A DNA stretch of 64,000 bases from Lachnospiraceae bacterium UBA1755. Its GTDB lineage: Bacteria > Bacillota > Clostridia > Lachnospirales > Lachnospiraceae. The position numbers and the translations under genes are program-made. The notes under the pieces were generated by a model. It saw only the letters and a program-made list of their open reading frames with translations, was not told the DNA's origin and made no database searches. The stretch is from contig DCHJ01000038.1 of assembly GCA_002314805.1 (NCBI GenBank), forward strand, positions 35,843 to 99,842, read 5' to 3'. This document shows positions 1-10,174 of the stretch, piece after piece. Each line of letters begins with the position of its first letter. The first letter of the stretch is position 1.

Positions 1-3000
1 TGTCTGGTCATACGGTGACTGTCGGACTTTCTGATGAGGACAATCCGATCGCATACATAGCGGGACTGGAGGTAGTGGACTCTTCAGGCAAGGGAATGAA
101 TATCTGGTCGGCTAAGGATAATGAGTATCCCTCAAGTGCGACCTTTGAACTCACCAATAACCTGCTTCAGCGCATAGATAAATTTGATGCCCTTACTCTT
201 GAAAAGGTAAAAGATGAGGCACACGGATTCAGGGGAAACAAGGGAAAATTCTCCATCCGGGCAATTGTAAAGAATAAGCCTGCAGTACTCAAGTATAAAG
301 AGGATGCGAGATGTGATCTTGTGCTTTGGGATGTTGATGATAACAATGTGATCACGCAGAAGACCGGCAAAAAGGTCGGAGACATGACCTATTATACCTA
401 CGGTATGGGCGACTGCGTGAGATATCAGGCAAATATCAAGGATGAGTACAAGACGGAATACGTGTATTCCGGAATTGATTTTCTGGTAGAGGGACAGCCC
501 ACGCGTACAACCTGGGTCATGGAGGGTGACCTTGGAAAAGGATATGTAAAAGAAATTGCAGATAAGCAGGAGCAGACAATAAGAGCCAATCTGAGCAAGT
601 GGGACAACCGGGTAGTCGTGAGAATAGCCAAGACAGATGACAAGCTGTTTGACCATGACAAGGGCTTTTTTGCAGATGCATTATCCGTCGAGGCATCCGG
701 TAATTACCTTTATTATATTATAGAAAGTGACCCGCAGAAGATCCCGGGCAGGGTGTTTGTGCTTACTGCGTACCTTAAGGACGGATGCGCAGGCATGATC
801 CCGGTATGGCAGGACATAAACCATAAAGAAAAGTACAGCCAGAACACATACTACTTTGACGGCAGCCAGAAAAAGGAAGAAAACGTAGTCCTGTTAACCG
901 CCGAAAGGGGAGTGCAGCAGAAGTACAGCATTACGGGAAAGGTGTACTACGATGTGGCTCAATTGGGAGAAACCAAGACACTTGAGGGATGGATACCGGC
1001 CTCAGGACTTCCGATACTGGTTGATGTTACTCACTATGGTATTACAGACAAAGACGGTGTGTTCTCAACAACAGAGTTTGCCGGAATAAAGAATTATTAT
1101 GTAAAGACGAGAATCGGTACGGACAGGGATGCTGTATACCGGTCTGTCAAGCTTGAGAATAAAAAGGATATAGATATTGGAAGGATAGTATTCAATACCC
1201 AGAGCAAGACACATCCAAGGTTTACATTCCTTAAGGGCAACAGCTTTGACAGAAAAACAGGGATACTGATTGCAGATTCGATTAAATACATCGTCATCGG
1301 AAATGAGTCTACCGTATCAGGTACGCTTCTTAGTGCGGGAACTACGGATACGAATGAGTTTGGTAATGATTTCACTTATACCTATATGCAGAAGGGTAAA
1401 AGCATGACAGCCAAGGAATCAGTGAAACGAGTCGAATTCGTCGTATACGGTGATCATACTGAGAAGGCAGTATATAAAATCGATGCACCTAGCGAGGGAA
1501 CCGATCCCAAGAAATGGAGTAGTCCATATGTATTTGCCAAAGGACATTATCTGGATTACAAGGCAGGGGATCTGCTGTTTGCAAGGGTCGTTACTGACAG
1601 AAAAACTGACGACGGAACGGATGTTATTTCTAACGAAGTGACCTATCCTCCGATCAATACAGGCATGTCTTTTGTTGAAGAAGCACCCACAAGTCCTGAG
1701 TTTACAAAGCTGGTCGTACCGTCTACTGATGGTTTTAAGCTTCCGGTCATTGGTAATCTTACAACAATGCTTTCATTAAGCTATCTCAACCTTGGAATAG
1801 AGACTACAGTCGATAATGGAATAAGAGTGAACTTCGGAGCCAGCTTCCCTGCGGCGGGAAGTCACTTTGATAAGTATGGACTGGCTAAGTCTGATACTAA
1901 GGTAATGTACGGAGTATCGGATCTGGGCGAAGGCATGGAGACATTGATCAATAAACTTAAAGAAGCCCAGGATGCTGAAGAGTCCGGTACGACAGGAATT
2001 GGAATCAAGGCTTGGGGATTTAGACCGATAGTGGGTCTTTACTTTGAATTCCAGGCCCAGATGGTACCGACCCAGAAGGGAGGATATAAGCTTGTATACC
2101 GTTTCCTCGGAGGCGGAGCATATGGCGGATTCATAGGAACCTTCAGGTATACGCATTACTTCCTTGTTGGAGGAGTCCCTACGTATGTTGGAGGAGATTT
2201 AGAAGCTCAGATGCTACTTGAATGGGGAGCTGCTTATGACAAGGAAAAGACTCCAAAGGAATGGGAAATCACCAGGCTGGATCAGGACTTTTTGACAAAA
2301 CTTACAAGCAACACCCATACAAATTTCATCCTGCGCATGATATTCTACGTCAATGCTTATGCAGGGGTAGGAATCTGTAAGACATTGGGAGTAAGGGGAG
2401 GTTTTGCGTTCTCCTTCCATTTCATCAACAATAAGGCCATAACCAAGAACTACCCTAAGGTCAATCCTACAGGCTTTTATGCGACAGGACATCTAAAGTT
2501 CTGGGCAGATGTGATAGTATTCTCAATTCCGGTACCGGTACTCAGTTTCACAAAAGATCAACCGTGGCGAGCAGGCTATTATGCGGATATTAAGGTGGGT
2601 GAAACGGATGAAGAGACAACAAGTGAGATTGATGAAACAAGTCAGGAACTCGGAGATATAATCCCTAAAGCCCGTCTTAGCAAGGAGTCGACATTTGTAG
2701 GCCATTTTGATACGCGCGAATCGATCCGGGGACTGGACAGCGAATGGGAGGGCAGTATAACCGGACGCAACATAATATGCCATTCATATGATGATGCCTC
2801 CCAGAAACTGGTGGAAGTACAGACACCTTCAAACGCTTCAAAGAAAATAATGATGACTTATCTTGAAGATGACTTTGACAGGGAATCAGTAGACCGGACA
2901 AGGCTCATGTATTCAATCTACGATGAAGATCAGGAGACATGGTCAGATCCGGAACCGATAGATCCAAGTGACACAACGGCGGATTTCAGCCCGTATGTAT

Positions 3001-5873
3001 GTGACAGAGGAGGGGACGTACTGATCACATGGGCATCCGGAAAAGATCCTATGACTAATATTGGAACAGCATCATATTCTGAAATCTTAAAGTCACAGCA
3101 GATATTTACTGCCCGTTTCGATAAGTCTGACAAAAAGATCAAGGATATAACACAGATCACGGATGACGGTTATATGAATGCAAATCCGATTGCAGTCTAT
3201 GATGAGTCGACCGGAAAGACGTTTGTGTTCTATCTCAAATCATATGTTGGGGATATCACTACATCAGAAGACCTCATCAAATATTCAATGCCGCAGACCA
3301 ATAAGGCCGAAATCGCGTACCGGATATATGATGACAGCGCTGATGGAGGCAAGGGCAAGTGGCTGACGGATGAATACCTCGATGGAGAGCTTCCTGATGA
3401 CCCTGTAAAGGCAGAAATCGTAAAAGCACAGCTTAACGGACAGCGTTTCGTAGCATCTCCTATCAGCGAGTTTGGAATAAATAATCCTGTCATCAGTGAT
3501 TATGCAATTATTGAAGCAAGTCTTCATGACAACATTGATGAGATGGTCCGTAAGATATGTACACTTGCCGATGTCGATTACAACGAATTGAAAAATGCTG
3601 ATGAAGCTGCTGAAAGTAAGCTTGATGCTTATGTTGCTTCACATCAGGACGTGGTAAAGAATCTGTATAAGACCAAGAAGAATGTGGGTATATATGCTTA
3701 TGTTGTGGATACCGACAACAACATGAGCACCACAGAGGACCAGGAGATTTATCTCCAGACCTTTGATACAGCCACACATACATTCGGTACTCCGATAAGG
3801 ATCACCAATAATGCTGTAGGTGAAAACCACATCAAGCTGGTCCAGAACGATGATACGGCATATATGTTCTGGATCGAGAATGGACAAACTGATGCACAAA
3901 CCCAGATGAACTCATCGGAAAGTACCATCAATTATGTTGACCTTTCAGAATTGATAGGAATCGATGATGAGGCCGGACGGCAGGAATTAATACAGTCTAT
4001 TGGCAGTATGTATGCAGGATGTGATCGTAGTGGCAGCAGCCTTACGGATTACAGCGTGTTTGCAGATTCCAATGATAATCTGCATCTTGCATGGGCAGAA
4101 AGCACAGAGGATAAGCTGGATGGGTCAGAGGAAGAATACATACCTCAGCAGGATGTCTATGTTGCTTCTCTGATGCGTAATGCTGCCGATTCTGTGACCG
4201 GTAAGGCCACTCCTTCAGGATGGTCAAATGGAATTAGAATTACTAATTCGAAGGAAATCAACGGACTTCCGCAATTTTCAGAACTTAGTGATGGATCACT
4301 GCTTATGATGAGCAACAGCTATAGTGTTGACCTGGCAAGTGAAACTACCGAACTGATTGACTCAAACCTGAAAGAAACAGTTATGACATCTGCAGGTATT
4401 GCAGTTCCGACAAGCGTTTCGACTGTAAGGCTGCCAAATAAGGCAGGCGAGCAGTTTGAAGTCACGGTAGAGTTTACAAACCTTGGCAACGAGCAAACTG
4501 AATCATTTGATTATAAGCTGCAGATATGTGCTGACGGAAAAACAATAGACGGCATGACTAAAGCAGGTACCGTTGCAAGACCACTTGTGGTTAATGAGAA
4601 GCGCACTGTCACAGAGACATTTACAATGACTGAGGACGCACTTAAGAATATTAATAAACTGTCGCTCTATGCAGAAACCAAGCCAAAGAGGGGCCCGGAT
4701 TATACGTCCAAGAAAACTCTCTCATTTGGCAGCCAGCTTCCAAATTACAATATCGCAAACGTATCTATAAATCAGGAAGGAAATAACTTCCGGATAACAG
4801 GTACGGTTGAGGATGCCGGAGTGGTTGCAGGCAGCAGCCAGGATGTGCTTGTGATAGCTGATGATGGTGACAATATACTTGCTAAGATACCATTGACAGG
4901 CATGGTAAGCGGAAAACAGGATTTCAACAGACTTATCCCGATCACGAAGGATACGGCATACTACAGATATGCACATCTTATGCTTCAGGTGAAACGCGGC
5001 ACGCAGGAGTGTTCAAGCCCACAATATGTAAGAGGATATATGAAACAGCCTTCGGGACTTACAATTGAGGGTGCGACAAACGATCAGATCATATTAACCG
5101 TGGGACAGAGCTTGACACTAAACGGCAGTTTTGATGAGTCAGTGTATTTCGGAGAAGTAAAACCGATTTATGCTGTAGAGGACGGTCTTGTGGCACGGCT
5201 TGACGGGGATGTAATCACAGGCGTGGCATCAGGTACTACACAGCTTTTCATGACAGTGGATCAGTGCGGCGGCAACAAGACGGTTACGGTCATCATAAAT
5301 GATGCACCTGTACCTAAGAGAAAAGGAGGCTCATCAGGCGGATCACTCATCCCTGCAGAGGATGGCCCGGCCAATGCGGTACAACTCAGCGGTGACTGGA
5401 AACAGGATGAAGATGGCACATGGTCATTTATCGGCAAAGACGGCAAGCCTGTTACGGGGTGGGGCAAGACCAGATCGGGTACTGACACGGAATACTACCA
5501 TTTCAACGAAAATGGTGTTATGGATACAGGATGGTATCTGGACACAGACGGATCATGGTATTACCTGCATGAGGTAAAAGACAGACGAGAGGGAGCCATG
5601 GACCGGGGCTGGCACTTGGATTCAAGGGATTGCAATTGGTATTATCTTGACCCTAAGACCGGCAAGATGAAAGTCGGATGGGTTTATGATAATGGCAATT
5701 ACTATTATATGTCTGAAGACAAAAATGGTGCTACATGGGTCAGGATGAAAGCGGGCTACTGGACATATTCAGGCAAAGGGCGCCCCTACGGTTCTATGTA
5801 CCGAAAGGAAAAGACCCCGGATAACAAAACCGTGGGAGGTGACGGAGCACTCGTGATAGACGCAGGCTCTTGA
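1..5873 (+). CDS. Giant secreted surface protein with C-terminal cell-wall-binding repeats (5' partial)
   Basis: The reading frame is open to the window edge, so the N-terminus and any signal peptide lie outside; at least 1,956 codons are visible. No enzymatic domain was recognised. The middle (roughly residues 850-1450, counted from the GTG at 15) is rich in Asp and aromatic residues with repeated W-S-D-P and L-x-W-A patterns that resemble sialidase/BNR-type beta repeats. A CARDB-like beta domain follows (about 1476-1542), then a bacterial Ig-like (BIG2) domain (about 1674-1762), a Lys/Gly/Ser linker, and from about 1793 a set of GW...YYL repeats of the choline-binding/CW_binding_1 type (GWYLDTDGSWYYL, GWVYDNGNYYYM). 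Those repeats normally anchor proteins non-covalently to teichoic acids or wall glycans. Inference: a surface adhesin or glycan-interacting protein. No partner gene is visible downstream. Confidence 0.8.
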   Translation, partial: SGHTVTVGLSDEDNPIAYIAGLEVVDSSGKGMNIWSAKDNEYPSSATFELTNNLLQRIDKFDALTLEKVKDEAHGFRGNKGKFSIRAIVKNKPAVLKYKEDARCDLVLWDVDDNNVITQKTGKKVGDMTYYTYGMGDCVRYQANIKDEYKTEYVYSGIDFLVEGQPTRTTWVMEGDLGKGYVKEIADKQEQTIRANLSKWDNRVVVRIAKTDDKLFDHDKGFFADALSVEASGNYLYYIIESDPQKIPGRVFVLTAYLKDGCAGMIPVWQDINHKEKYSQNTYYFDGSQKKEENVVLLTAERGVQQKYSITGKVYYDVAQLGETKTLEGWIPASGLPILVDVTHYGITDKDGVFSTTEFAGIKNYYVKTRIGTDRDAVYRSVKLENKKDIDIGRIVFNTQSKTHPRFTFLKGNSFDRKTGILIADSIKYIVIGNESTVSGTLLSAGTTDTNEFGNDFTYTYMQKGKSMTAKESVKRVEFVVYGDHTEKAVYKIDAPSEGTDPKKWSSPYVFAKGHYLDYKAGDLLFARVVTDRKTDDGTDVISNEVTYPPINTGMSFVEEAPTSPEFTKLVVPSTDGFKLPVIGNLTTMLSLSYLNLGIETTVDNGIRVNFGASFPAAGSHFDKYGLAKSDTKVMYGVSDLGEGMETLINKLKEAQDAEESGTTGIGIKAWGFRPIVGLYFEFQAQMVPTQKGGYKLVYRFLGGGAYGGFIGTFRYTHYFLVGGVPTYVGGDLEAQMLLEWGAAYDKEKTPKEWEITRLDQDFLTKLTSNTHTNFILRMIFYVNAYAGVGICKTLGVRGGFAFSFHFINNKAITKNYPKVNPTGFYATGHLKFWADVIVFSIPVPVLSFTKDQPWRAGYYADIKVGETDEETTSEIDETSQELGDIIPKARLSKESTFVGHFDTRESIRGLDSEWEGSITGRNIICHSYDDASQKLVEVQTPSNASKKIMMTYLEDDFDRESVDRTRLMYSIYDEDQETWSDPEPIDPSDTTADFSPYVCDRGGDVLITWASGKDPMTNIGTASYSEILKSQQIFTARFDKSDKKIKDITQITDDGYMNANPIAVYDESTGKTFVFYLKSYVGDITTSEDLIKYSMPQTNKAEIAYRIYDDSADGGKGKWLTDEYLDGELPDDPVKAEIVKAQLNGQRFVASPISEFGINNPVISDYAIIEASLHDNIDEMVRKICTLADVDYNELKNADEAAESKLDAYVASHQDVVKNLYKTKKNVGIYAYVVDTDNNMSTTEDQEIYLQTFDTATHTFGTPIRITNNAVGENHIKLVQNDDTAYMFWIENGQTDAQTQMNSSESTINYVDLSELIGIDDEAGRQELIQSIGSMYAGCDRSGSSLTDYSVFADSNDNLHLAWAESTEDKLDGSEEEYIPQQDVYVASLMRNAADSVTGKATPSGWSNGIRITNSKEINGLPQFSELSDGSLLMMSNSYSVDLASETTELIDSNLKETVMTSAGIAVPTSVSTVRLPNKAGEQFEVTVEFTNLGNEQTESFDYKLQICADGKTIDGMTKAGTVARPLVVNEKRTVTETFTMTEDALKNINKLSLYAETKPKRGPDYTSKKTLSFGSQLPNYNIANVSINQEGNNFRITGTVEDAGVVAGSSQDVLVIADDGDNILAKIPLTGMVSGKQDFNRLIPITKDTAYYRYAHLMLQVKRGTQECSSPQYVRGYMKQPSGLTIEGATNDQIILTVGQSLTLNGSFDESVYFGEVKPIYAVEDGLVARLDGDVITGVASGTTQLFMTVDQCGGNKTVTVIINDAPVPKRKGGSSGGSLIPAEDGPANAVQLSGDWKQDEDGTWSFIGKDGKPVTGWGKTRSGTDTEYYHFNENGVMDTGWYLDTDGSWYYLHEVKDRREGAMDRGWHLDSRDCNWYYLDPKTGKMKVGWVYDNGNYYYMSEDKNGATWVRMKAGYWTYSGKGRPYGSMYRKEKTPDNKTVGGDGALVIDAGS

Positions 5874-5930
5874 TTCGTACCTTAGGGGATAGCATAAAGT
5901 GGCAAATGTAGGAAGGATAAGATTTGGGAA

Positions 5931-6062
5931 ATGTTGAAGATAAGTGAATTTTCGAAACAATCACATCTGACGGTTAAAGCCTTGAGATTTTACGAAGTAG
6001 AAGGCCTTCGGGTAATCGACATTCGTTGGAGTTTGACTCCGAATGTTGGTGGCTACCGTTAG
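5931..6062 (+). pseudogene. Remnant of a MerR-family regulator (N-terminal helix-turn-helix only)
   Basis: An ATG with a purine-rich upstream stretch opens a 43-codon frame starting MLKISEFSKQSHLTVKALRF, then YEVEGL. This is the typical first helix-turn-helix of MerR regulators (KISEFSKxSGLTVKALRYYDExGLL). After about 26 residues the similarity stops and the frame runs into a short unrelated tail and TAG. A full MerR protein needs about 70 residues for DNA binding plus an effector domain, so this is a truncated relic. The breakpoint coincides with a repetitive stretch (about 6018-6110) holding an imperfect hairpin and two related ACTCCGA...GGTTG...CCGTT segments. It could instead be a short expressed peptide, which I consider less likely. 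Confidence 0.55.
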
Positions 6063-6134
6063 GGAATGCCGAATAACTCCGACAATGGTTGGGGGCAACC
6101 GTTGGGGTTTACAATCAAATAGCACTAATAGCAG

Positions 6135-6162
6135 GTGGGTGAAGCAGAAACGCTTCACCCAC
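6135..6162. terminator. Hairpin terminator between the surface protein/MerR remnant and mmsB
   Basis: A perfect 11-bp stem (GTGGGTGAAGC / GCTTCACCCAC) with a 6-nt loop, followed on the plus strand by TTCTT. It lies between convergent units and could also serve the mmsB end on the minus strand, although the T-tract there is poor. Confidence 0.6.
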
Positions 6163-6227
6163 TTCTTATGCAATGAATTCATTCGGTATTAGTTATTGCT
6201 GATGCATGTGTTATTGCTGCTGCCTGT

Positions 6228-7394
6228 TTAATTCTTTGCGTTCTTTGTGACCTCATCAATTGCAACAGCGAACAGAAGGACAAGACCCTTTGCAAGGTAC
6301 TTCTCAAAGGATCCCATAGAGAGGATAGACATACCGTTTTCGAGAGAAGCCATTACAAGAGCTCCGATCACACAGCCGACGACCTTACCCTTGCCACCTG
6401 CAGGTGATGTACCTCCGATGATCGCAGAAGCGATAACGTCTGTTTCATTGCCCTGACCTGCTGCTATAGCTGCAGAATTAAGTCTTGCTGTATATACGAT
6501 ACCGGAAACAGCTGCCATGGTACCTTCAAGGATGAAGAGTATCCATGTGACCTTCTGAACATTGACACCTGAGAGAGCTGCTGCCTCACGGTTGCCGCCG
6601 ATAGCATATATATGACGTCCGAAGGCTGTATTAAGAGATACAAAGCTTACTCCCAGGATGACAACTGCCAGAATTAAAAGAGGTACTGCCACGCCACGGT
6701 CCTGAGCAAAGATCCAGAAGAAGACTGCAATCACAGCACTGAGAAGTATAAGCCTTGCAGCAAAGAGACCTTTAGACTCGACTGCAAAATTGTATTTCTT
6801 CTTATTTCTGCGGATATTGAACTGTGTGATTATAAAAATGACTATGGCAATTACTCCGACAAGAAGAGCAGTCCCGTTGATCGATGCATCCGCGCCGAAG
6901 ATATTGGGAAGGTATCCCTGTCCGATAACCTTGAAGGCTTCATTATTGGGCTGGATCGTCTGGGAATTAGTAACAGCGATAATGAGTCCTCTGAATACCC
7001 ACTCGGATGAAAGCGTAACGATGAATGCAGGAAGGTGCATCCTGGCAACCCAGAAGCCCTGCCAGAGACCAACGAGTGAACCTGCAAGTATTGTTACAAT
7101 AAGCGCCGGCACTATACCCCAGTTTGCAAACTTGAGGAAGTATGCTATGAGCGCACCGCAGAAACCGATAACCGATCCTACAGAAAGATCGATATGACCG
7201 CAGACCATTATAAGTACCATGGTACTTGATGCAATACCGATGAATGCCATCTGGAGGAAAAGATTAGTAATGTTCATAGGAGTAAGGAATACTCCCTGTG
7301 TAGTGATTCCAAATACGATCCAGATCACGGCAAGAAGAATGATCATGGTGTATTGCTGAATATTTCTTCTGATAGTATTTTTTAATTCCTGCAT
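6228..7394 (-). CDS. mmsB: Multiple-monosaccharide ABC transporter permease
   Basis: Integral membrane permease of the ribose/xylose (BPD_transp_2) class, 388 aa, with about ten hydrophobic segments and the family signature near the C-terminus (ASAIIGGTSPAGGKGKVVG). The length and the long hydrophilic insert between the middle helices (FNIRRNKKKYNF) match the GguB/MmsB/XylH subgroup, which is longer than RbsC. The ATG at 7394 is chosen because AAGGGG sits 7 nt upstream; the longer TTG version would put that site inside the gene. It lies 14 nt after mmsA and is the last gene of chvE-mmsA-mmsB. Role: passage of aldose sugars (xylose, glucose, galactose, arabinose in known relatives) across the membrane. 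The substrate here is not determinable. Confidence 0.88.
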   Translation of the reverse strand: MQELKNTIRRNIQQYTMIILLAVIWIVFGITTQGVFLTPMNITNLFLQMAFIGIASSTMVLIMVCGHIDLSVGSVIGFCGALIAYFLKFANWGIVPALIVTILAGSLVGLWQGFWVARMHLPAFIVTLSSEWVFRGLIIAVTNSQTIQPNNEAFKVIGQGYLPNIFGADASINGTALLVGVIAIVIFIITQFNIRRNKKKYNFAVESKGLFAARLILLSAVIAVFFWIFAQDRGVAVPLLILAVVILGVSFVSLNTAFGRHIYAIGGNREAAALSGVNVQKVTWILFILEGTMAAVSGIVYTARLNSAAIAAGQGNETDVIASAIIGGTSPAGGKGKVVGCVIGALVMASLENGMSILSMGSFEKYLAKGLVLLFAVAIDEVTKNAKN

Positions 7395-7408
7395 TGTATG
7401 GCCCCTTC

Positions 7409-8947
7409 TCAATTATTCTTATTCATATGTTTTTCGCCGGTACAGTACTCCATAACCAGCTCCTGAGTTGCATCCCTGTAATCAAGCTCACCGGTAATAC
7501 TTCCTTCGTGCATTACATAGATCCTGTCGCTCATTCCCAATACCTCGGGGAGCTCAGATGATATCATGATGACACTCATTCCTTTATCCACCAGATCATT
7601 CATGATATTGTAGATCTCGACCTTGGCACCTACGTCGATACCTCTGGTAGGCTCATCCATGATAAGAACTGTCGGGTGTGTCATAAGCCACTTGGCAAGT
7701 ACTACCTTCTGCATATTGCCGCCTGAAAGGTTGCGGGTAAGCTGCTCGAGGGAGGGAGTCTTTACATTGAGTGCAGTCACATACTCAGCAACCTCCTTAA
7801 GAAGCTCATTGTCATCGATCACGCCACCCTTTGAAAGTCTCTGCAGAACCGGAAGAGAGACATTGAACCTGATATCCTGCATGAGGATAAGCCCGTAACG
7901 CTTTCGGTCTTCAGATACATAGCAGATACCGTTTTTAATCGCATCCTCACTGCTGTGGATCTCGATCTTTTCACCATTGTAATATGCCTGACCGCGAATA
8001 TTGTTGCCATAGGCACCGATAAGGCTCATCATAAGTTCTGTACGCCCGGCACCCATGAGACCTGCAATACCTACGATCTCTCCGCGGCGCACATTGATAT
8101 TGATATTATGCAGAACTTCCTTATCCTTGATCTGCGGGTGATCAACAGACCAGTCCTTCATTTCAAAGAGAACTTCTCCCGGATGATGCTCCCTGCGGGG
8201 GAACATCTGGGTAAGGCTGCGTCCTACCATATATGAGATCATTTCTGATTTGGTGATTTCATTTCTGGCTTTTGTGATGACTGTCTGTCCGTCCCGAAGT
8301 ACCGTGATGGTGTCTGCAATGCTCATTACCTCATCAAGCTTATGTGAAATATAGATACAAGTCACGCCTTCTGACCGGAACTCACGGATGAGAGAGAGGA
8401 GTCTGGCTGACTCATCATCTGTAAGTGCTGCCGTAGGCTCATCCAGGATGAGAAGTCTTGCGTTCTTGCTGATCGCTTTGGCTATCTCGAGCAGCTGCAT
8501 CTGACCGACACCCAGACTGAGTACCTTTGTCTCAGGGTTGATGCTGAGGTGAACCCTTTCGAGAGCTTCCGATGTCCTTTTATATGTCTCAGGCCAATTT
8601 ATTATGCCCTGTTTGTTTTTGATTTCATTGCCCAGGAATATGCTTTCCGCAATATTGAGGTTTGTACATAAAGCAAGCTCCTGATTGATAATTGCTATTC
8701 CGGCATGTTCTGAATCTCTTGTTGATCTGAACTTCTGAATCTCGCCGTTATATACTATATTGCCTTCATATGTACCGTATACGTGTATTCCGCTGAGAAC
8801 CTTCATGAGAGTAGACTTTCCGGCACCGTTTTCACCTACCAGAGCGTGGATCTCACCACGCCTTACGTCGAAGCTGACATTATCGAGTGCTTTGACGCCC
8901 GGGAAGGTTTTAGTAATATTCTGCATCTGCAGGATAAAATCTTCCAT
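7409..8947 (-). CDS. mmsA: Multiple-monosaccharide ABC transporter ATP-binding protein
   Basis: Duplicated ABC ATPase of the sugar class, 512 aa. The first nucleotide-binding domain has Walker A GENGAGKST and LSLGVGQMQLLEIAKA...LLILDEPTAAL. The second has a degenerate Walker A (GLMGAGRTE) and NLSGGNMQKVVLAKW...IMDEPTRGIDVGAK. This asymmetric pair is standard for MglA/XylG/GguA. The ATG at 8947 starts the canonical MEDFILQMQNITKTFPGV and is preceded by AAGGA; an upstream extension in the same frame lacks family similarity. It powers import through MmsB and is separated from chvE by an intercistronic hairpin. Confidence 0.9.
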   Translation of the reverse strand: MEDFILQMQNITKTFPGVKALDNVSFDVRRGEIHALVGENGAGKSTLMKVLSGIHVYGTYEGNIVYNGEIQKFRSTRDSEHAGIAIINQELALCTNLNIAESIFLGNEIKNKQGIINWPETYKRTSEALERVHLSINPETKVLSLGVGQMQLLEIAKAISKNARLLILDEPTAALTDDESARLLSLIREFRSEGVTCIYISHKLDEVMSIADTITVLRDGQTVITKARNEITKSEMISYMVGRSLTQMFPRREHHPGEVLFEMKDWSVDHPQIKDKEVLHNININVRRGEIVGIAGLMGAGRTELMMSLIGAYGNNIRGQAYYNGEKIEIHSSEDAIKNGICYVSEDRKRYGLILMQDIRFNVSLPVLQRLSKGGVIDDNELLKEVAEYVTALNVKTPSLEQLTRNLSGGNMQKVVLAKWLMTHPTVLIMDEPTRGIDVGAKVEIYNIMNDLVDKGMSVIMISSELPEVLGMSDRIYVMHEGSITGELDYRDATQELVMEYCTGEKHMNKNN

Positions 8948-8992
8948 AGTTAACCAATCCTTGTCGTTATTTGCTGACCTGACAATACAATA

Positions 8993-9017
8993 CCCAGCCG
9001 GCACGAAGCCGACTGGG
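8993..9017 (-). terminator. Intercistronic hairpin between chvE and mmsA
   Basis: On the minus strand a 10-bp stem (CCCAGTCGGC / GCCGGCTGGG, one G-T pair) closes a UUCGU loop and is followed by TATTGTATTGT. It lies 18 nt after the chvE stop codon. Such hairpins usually cause partial termination or protect the 3' end, so that the binding protein is made in excess over the ATPase and permease. That role is inferred. Confidence 0.6.
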
Positions 9018-9034
9018 ATAAAGTACACTATTAA

Positions 9035-10132
9035 TTATTTGCCCTTGATTTCTTCTTCTGTATGATAGCCTGACTCCCATACGATATTCATGTTGTTCTT
9101 GTCAACATATTCGCATGTTACGAGAACAGCCGGAACATCGATCGGATTTCCGTCTGCATCTGCGCCTACCATTGTGTTGCCCTTTGTATCATACTTGCCG
9201 TTCTTAACAAGCTCTACTGCAGCATCAACAGCCTTGCGGCCCATATCACGTGAATCACCGAATACTGTCATAGACTGTGTACCTGCAAGGATCCTCTGGC
9301 ATGCTGCAACTTCGCAGTCCATTCCGGTGATGAAGGTCTTCTTGGCCTGCTCGTCGCCGAGTGCTGCGATCGCACCTGATGCAAGACCATCGTTGGGTGA
9401 AAGGACAGCATCGATCTCGATTCCCTGAGCAGCTGCGATAGACATAGCGTTCTCAACGTGCTTTGTAGCCTCTGACGGCTGCCAGCCGATACACTCATTA
9501 TCAGAGATAACATTGATTGCTCCCTTGTCGATGTACTCCTGAAGAGGCTCGATACCACCGCCGTAGTAGAGAGGTGCACATGAGTCACCGGGATCACCGT
9601 GCAGAACAATAATGTTGCCCTTAACTTCGCCGTACTTCTTCTCAAGGTTCTCTTTAATGAAGTTGCCCTGAAGATTTCCCTGATACCATGAGTCAAATGT
9701 AATGTAGAGATCAAGATCCTTGGTACCTGTGATCATACGGTCATAGGAGAGTACATAGATGCCGTTCTTCTTGCACTCTTCAACGATAGCTGCTGCTGCG
9801 TTTCCGTCGTTGGGGGCAATGATAAGAGCCTGAATGCCCTGAGCGATCATTGTGGAAACCTGATCCTTCTGCTTGTTGGAGTCACCCTCTGCACATGCTG
9901 ATACGCACTCTACACCGAGCTTCTCACATTCTTCCTTCATTGCCTTCTCATCAACTGACCAGCGCTCCTCGGCGTATGTCGGCATTGAGATACCGATCTT
10001 GATCTTTCCTTCGGAATCAGCTGCCTTTTCCTCGGTCTTTGCTTCAGCCTTGGTCTCTGTCTTTGCACCGCAGCCGGCTGCCATGCCGATCACCATAACT
10101 GATGCAAGCAGGAGAGCAATAATTTTCTTCAT
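9035..10132 (-). CDS. chvE: Sugar-binding lipoprotein of a multiple-monosaccharide ABC transporter
   Basis: 365-aa periplasmic-binding-protein-type I (ribose/galactose class) protein. The N-terminus is a lipoprotein signal (MKKIIALLLASVMVIG, lipobox MAAGC at about residue 21) followed by an Ala/Glu/Lys-rich linker. The mature part starts IKIGISMPTYAEERW, which is close to ChvE/GguA-system binding proteins that start with IG(I/V)SMPTxxxxRW. It is the first gene of chvE-mmsA-mmsB, with an AGGAGG site upstream and its own promoter embedded in a palindrome. It would be anchored to the outer face of the membrane and deliver aldoses to MmsAB. Confidence 0.9.
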   Translation of the reverse strand: MKKIIALLLASVMVIGMAAGCGAKTETKAEAKTEEKAADSEGKIKIGISMPTYAEERWSVDEKAMKEECEKLGVECVSACAEGDSNKQKDQVSTMIAQGIQALIIAPNDGNAAAAIVEECKKNGIYVLSYDRMITGTKDLDLYITFDSWYQGNLQGNFIKENLEKKYGEVKGNIIVLHGDPGDSCAPLYYGGGIEPLQEYIDKGAINVISDNECIGWQPSEATKHVENAMSIAAAQGIEIDAVLSPNDGLASGAIAALGDEQAKKTFITGMDCEVAACQRILAGTQSMTVFGDSRDMGRKAVDAAVELVKNGKYDTKGNTMVGADADGNPIDVPAVLVTCEYVDKNNMNIVWESGYHTEEEIKGK

Positions 10133-10174
10133 ATTTTTTCCTCCTAAATATTATGGACTTTTCGCCCAAAGTTG

